Shown: positions 14,367 to 14,419 of the stretch, piece by piece
How positions within the stretch are numbered: position 1 is the stretch's first letter
How the letters are laid out: each line of letters starts with the position of its first letter
DNA from: CAZHRJ01 sp964534765
GTDB taxonomy: Bacteria > Lindowbacteria > 2-12-FULL-62-27
Direction: 5' to 3'
Assembly (NCBI GenBank): GCA_964534765.1
Contig: CAZHRJ010000081.1
Span: 1 to 14,419, forward strand
Length of the DNA: 14,419 nucleotides
The notes under the pieces: model-generated
Database searches by the model: none
Seen by the model: the letters and a program-made list of their open reading frames with translations, nothing else
Told to the model about the DNA's origin: nothing
Program-made: the position numbers and the translations under genes

Positions 14367-14419
14367 AGAACTTCCCACCAGACTGAAATAACCGCGCGAA
14401 AAAATTGAAAAGGATCCCC

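Noticed and set aside
14224..14419. Minus-strand open frame running from the right edge into the PIG-L gene
   Set aside because: It is open for about 110 codons, but the translation is Arg-rich and low in complexity, crosses the hairpins and repeat, and then continues out of frame through the PIG-L start. A chance frame is more likely than a gene.
1..14419. CRISPR array, tRNA or rRNA genes, insertion sequence or phage genes
   Set aside because: No regularly spaced repeats, no transposase or integrase motifs and no RNA gene signatures were seen on either strand.

Overview
The window is a dense cluster for nonulosonic acids (NulO; sialic, legionaminic or pseudaminic-like nine-carbon sugars). 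Twelve complete genes are visible, plus one possible gene fragment at the left edge. Protein families were assigned by reading motifs; no database search was run. The DNA is moderately GC-rich and the genes overlap heavily (ATGA, GTGA and TGATG junctions). The gene types suggest a Gram-negative-type bacterium that decorates its surface (LPS/O-antigen, capsule or flagellum) with NulO sugars. I cannot assign a phylum. The pseudo-radical-SAM/SPASM protein resembles a type I associate with spirochaetes, which is weak evidence only.

Layout. (1) 1-2873, minus strand: metallophosphoesterase, then an ATP-grasp ligase, then NulO synthase A, then perhaps a further gene running off the left edge. (2) 2955-5785, plus strand: a protein with a degenerate radical-SAM core and an intact SPASM cysteine set, overlapping NulO synthase B. 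(3) 5823-6359, minus strand: a single GNAT acetyltransferase. (4) 6500-10588, plus strand: a tightly coupled four-gene unit with NulO synthase C (lacking the C-terminal SAF domain), a NeuC-type UDP-sugar 2-epimerase, a probable NulO transferase and a NeuA-type CMP-sugar synthetase. (5) 10627-14223, minus strand: PIG-L/LmbE deacetylase, PseG-like UDP-sugar hydrolase, divergent NulO synthase D and an SpsF-type cytidylyltransferase. The last 196 bases hold a possible promoter, hairpins with related loops and a short low-complexity repeat.

How the genes fit together. The common route is: a UDP-sugar is converted to a free hexosamine (NeuC-like or PseG-like enzyme), condensed with PEP (NeuB family), activated with CMP (NeuA or SpsF-like), then transferred. 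Unit 4 could carry out all of these steps from UDP-GlcNAc or a relative. Unit 5 has hydrolysis, deacetylation, condensation and activation, but no 4,6-dehydratase or aminotransferase (PseB/PseC type) lies in the window. The other two synthases sit beside unusual partners. The main point of interest is four sequence-distinct NulO synthases within about 12.4 kb, each with different neighbours, including a one-domain form and a form with a rewritten active site. No glycan flippase or polymerase and no stretch over 300 bases without a gene is present.
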